The translations under genes and the position numbers were made by a program. The notes under the pieces were generated by a model, which was not told the DNA's origin, made no database searches, and worked only from the letters and a program-made list of their open reading frames with translations. This document shows, piece after piece, positions 5,283 through 6,324 of a DNA stretch of 6,324 nt. The first letter of the stretch is position 1, and every line of letters begins with the position of its first letter. The DNA is from Propionibacteriaceae bacterium (lineage in GTDB: Bacteria; Actinomycetota; Actinomycetes; Propionibacteriales; Propionibacteriaceae), in NCBI GenBank assembly GCA_030544185.1, contig JAUNRO010000191.1:1-6324 (forward strand), read 5' to 3'.

Positions 5283-5315
5283 GGAGTCTCCAGTTGGATT
5301 GGGGGAGGGGACGAC

Positions 5316-5852
5316 ATGGACACCTGGGTGTGGGTTGTCATCGCGGTCGCCGTCATCGTCGTGATCATTCTGATCGCGATCATTGCCACGGGGAAGCGCC
5401 GCAAGGAGCACGAGCTGAATCGCCGCCGGGAGCGCGCGAGTGAATTGCGGAGCCAGGGCGAGGAGGAAGAGCTCCAAGCCAAGGAGGCGGCGGCCACAGC
5501 CGCCCAGCAGGAGGCCGATGCTCACCGCGCCCGCATGGAGGCCGATCGGCTGACTCGCGAGGCGGATCAGCACTCGGTGGACGCCGATCGTGCCCAGCGC
5601 ACAGCCCAGGGACATCTCGACGAGGCGTCGCGGCTCGATCCGGATCGGGACCGGGGCCTTGATCGAGATCGAGATCGGGACCGCGATCAGCGGGGTGCGG
5701 ATGAGCGCCGGACGGGCCGCCGTGTGGCTGACGATCGCGACCGGGCGTTCGTGGATGACGCGAGGGACGACGAGCTGGGCGGGCGTGCACGGGGCGCCAC
5801 CCGAGCGGATGACGCGCCGCGCCGAGAACTCCGCGATCCGGAGGACCGCTGA
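5316..5852 (+). CDS. Membrane-anchored coiled-coil protein with Asp/Arg-rich tail
   Basis: A 178-aa protein without an assignable function. A single strongly hydrophobic helix at residues 4-24 is followed by KRRK (27-30), so the N-terminus is probably outside and the bulk cytoplasmic. Residues about 28-106 are Glu/Arg/Ala/Gln-rich with heptad-like spacing (QEADAHRARMEADRL), predicting a coiled coil. It ends in HLDEASRLDPD, which recalls a family of small actinobacterial membrane proteins ending in a similar ADxLDPD motif. From 108 onward the tail is a polyampholyte: 71 residues with 24 Asp/Glu and 21 Arg but no Lys, including (DR)n repeats. The start is supported by GGAGGGG at 5304-5310. It may be a stress or envelope scaffold protein, but that is a guess. 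Confidence 0.8.
   Translation: MDTWVWVVIAVAVIVVIILIAIIATGKRRKEHELNRRRERASELRSQGEEEELQAKEAAATAAQQEADAHRARMEADRLTREADQHSVDADRAQRTAQGHLDEASRLDPDRDRGLDRDRDRDRDQRGADERRTGRRVADDRDRAFVDDARDDELGGRARGATRADDAPRRELRDPEDR
5661..5678 (+). repeat. Hexamer repeat encoding Asp-Arg units
   Basis: GATCGA, GATCGA and GATCGG in tandem lie inside the Asp/Arg-rich tail and are followed by GACCGC, a degenerate unit. Together with the nearby 12-bp palindrome CGATCCGGATCG (5636-5647) this makes the tail prone to in-frame expansion or loss. Confidence 0.5.
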
Positions 5853-5867
5853 CTCGGGGATCGCAGA

Positions 5868-5897
5868 CGCCGAGCTAGGTTGTTCGTAGACTCGGCG
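5868..5897. repeat. Inverted repeat around the -10 of the alpha/beta hydrolase gene
   Basis: CGCCGAG (5868-5874) and CTCGGCG (5891-5897) are perfect 7-bp arms 16 bp apart. The right arm overlaps the end of the -10 and the leaderless start region. The same two heptamers form the inverted repeat at 2688-2704 upstream of the LLM gene. It could be a repressor site or a weak terminator for the gene before it. Confidence 0.35.
5887..5892 (+). promoter_or_regulatory. Leaderless-type -10 of the alpha/beta hydrolase gene
   Basis: TAGACT is followed by CGGCGG and ATG 5899, a 6-nt gap identical to that before the genes at 2758 and 4132. There is no Shine-Dalgarno sequence. No clear -35 is seen. Confidence 0.5.
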
Positions 5898-5898
5898 G

Positions 5899-6324
5899 AT
5901 GACGGACCTGCTGAACCACTCCCTGATTGCCGAGCGGTATTTCTTTCCCGGCGGCCGCGCGCCGTCGTCGCGGCTGGACGTCGCCGTTGACGGTGCGACC
6001 TTGGCATGCGGGGTCCATCGCGTCGACCCGGCGGGGTGCACCGTGGTCTTCTTCCACGGCAACGGGGAGGTCGTCGCCGACTGGCAGGGCGACCTCGATG
6101 CCATGGTCAACGAGATGGGGTGGGACCTGTTCCTCGCGGAATACCGGGGCTATGGCGGGTCCACCGGTGAGCCGTTGCTGGGCCGGTTGCTCGACGACGT
6201 CGGCGCCGTCATTGCCGCCGCTGGCCCGCCGGAGAAGCTCGTGGTCATGGGCCGTTCGGTTGGGTCGTTCTTCGCTCTGGAGGCCGTACGCCGATTCCCC
6301 ACGATTGCGGGTCTGATCCTGGAG
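5899..6324 (+). CDS. Alpha/beta hydrolase, N-terminal part
   Basis: The gene is cut by the right edge; 142 codons are open to the last base. The protein begins MTDLLNHSLIAERYFFPGG and has no signal peptide. It shows VVFFHGNGEVV (49-59), with the HGNGE oxyanion-hole motif, then LAEYRGYGGSTGEP (79-92), a stretch very typical of BAAT/FrsA-like or serine-aminopeptidase-type hydrolases, and the nucleophile elbow GRSVGS with Ser120 (118-123). The acid and His of the triad would lie beyond the window. It is probably a cytoplasmic esterase or peptidase-like enzyme of unknown substrate. The start at 5899 lies 46 bp after the preceding stop and has its own leaderless-type promoter, so it is likely a separate transcript. 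Confidence 0.88.
   Translation, partial: MTDLLNHSLIAERYFFPGGRAPSSRLDVAVDGATLACGVHRVDPAGCTVVFFHGNGEVVADWQGDLDAMVNEMGWDLFLAEYRGYGGSTGEPLLGRLLDDVGAVIAAAGPPEKLVVMGRSVGSFFALEAVRRFPTIAGLILE

Noticed and set aside
5202..6110. 302-codon open frame on the minus strand opposite the membrane protein and hydrolase genes
   Set aside because: Low-complexity mirror of the Asp/Arg tail and neighbouring genes; the plus strand has motifs, ribosome site and promoters.

Overview
The window looks like ordinary chromosome of a GC-rich actinobacterium. The supporting signs are high GC with G/C-ending codons, two proteins of families that normally use cofactor F420, a DrrA-type drug exporter with its TetR regulator, and several genes whose -10 hexamer sits only 6 nt before the ATG, which is the geometry of leaderless actinobacterial transcripts. 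No genus can be named from the sequence alone. No phage, transposase, CRISPR array, tRNA or rRNA was seen.

Region 1 (1-2005) is an efflux module. An ABC ATPase (1140-166, minus) overlaps the start of an ABC-2 permease that runs off the left edge (166-1, minus). A divergent TetR-family regulator (1253-2005, plus) is its likely controller. The 112-bp gap between them holds a good minus-strand promoter and three related boxes of type GTACRGCGTAC, one of them inside the promoter spacer.

Region 2 (2065-3573) holds two predicted F420-linked enzymes transcribed away from each other: a Ddn-type deazaflavin-dependent reductase (2540-2088, minus) and an LLM-class oxidoreductase (2758-3573, plus). A hairpin separates the reductase from the convergent tetR gene. 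The 217-bp divergent gap contains copy A of an 84-bp repeat.

Region 3 (3613-5090) has an ArfB-like ribosome-rescue hydrolase (4077-3613, minus). Divergent from it, and only 54 bp away, is a two-gene unit joined by an ATGA overlap: a dienelactone-hydrolase-family protein (4132-4752) and a DUF2200 protein (4749-5090).

Region 4 (5091-6324) has a 225-bp gap with copy B of the repeat, then a small membrane-anchored coiled-coil protein with an Asp/Arg-rich tail (5316-5852), then the start of an alpha/beta hydrolase (5899 to the right edge).

The least explained element is the repeat: 2601-2684 and 5126-5209 match at 73 of 84 positions without gaps, in the same orientation. Each copy folds as a long imperfect hairpin and lies upstream of a plus-strand gene. 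No gap between genes exceeds 300 bp.
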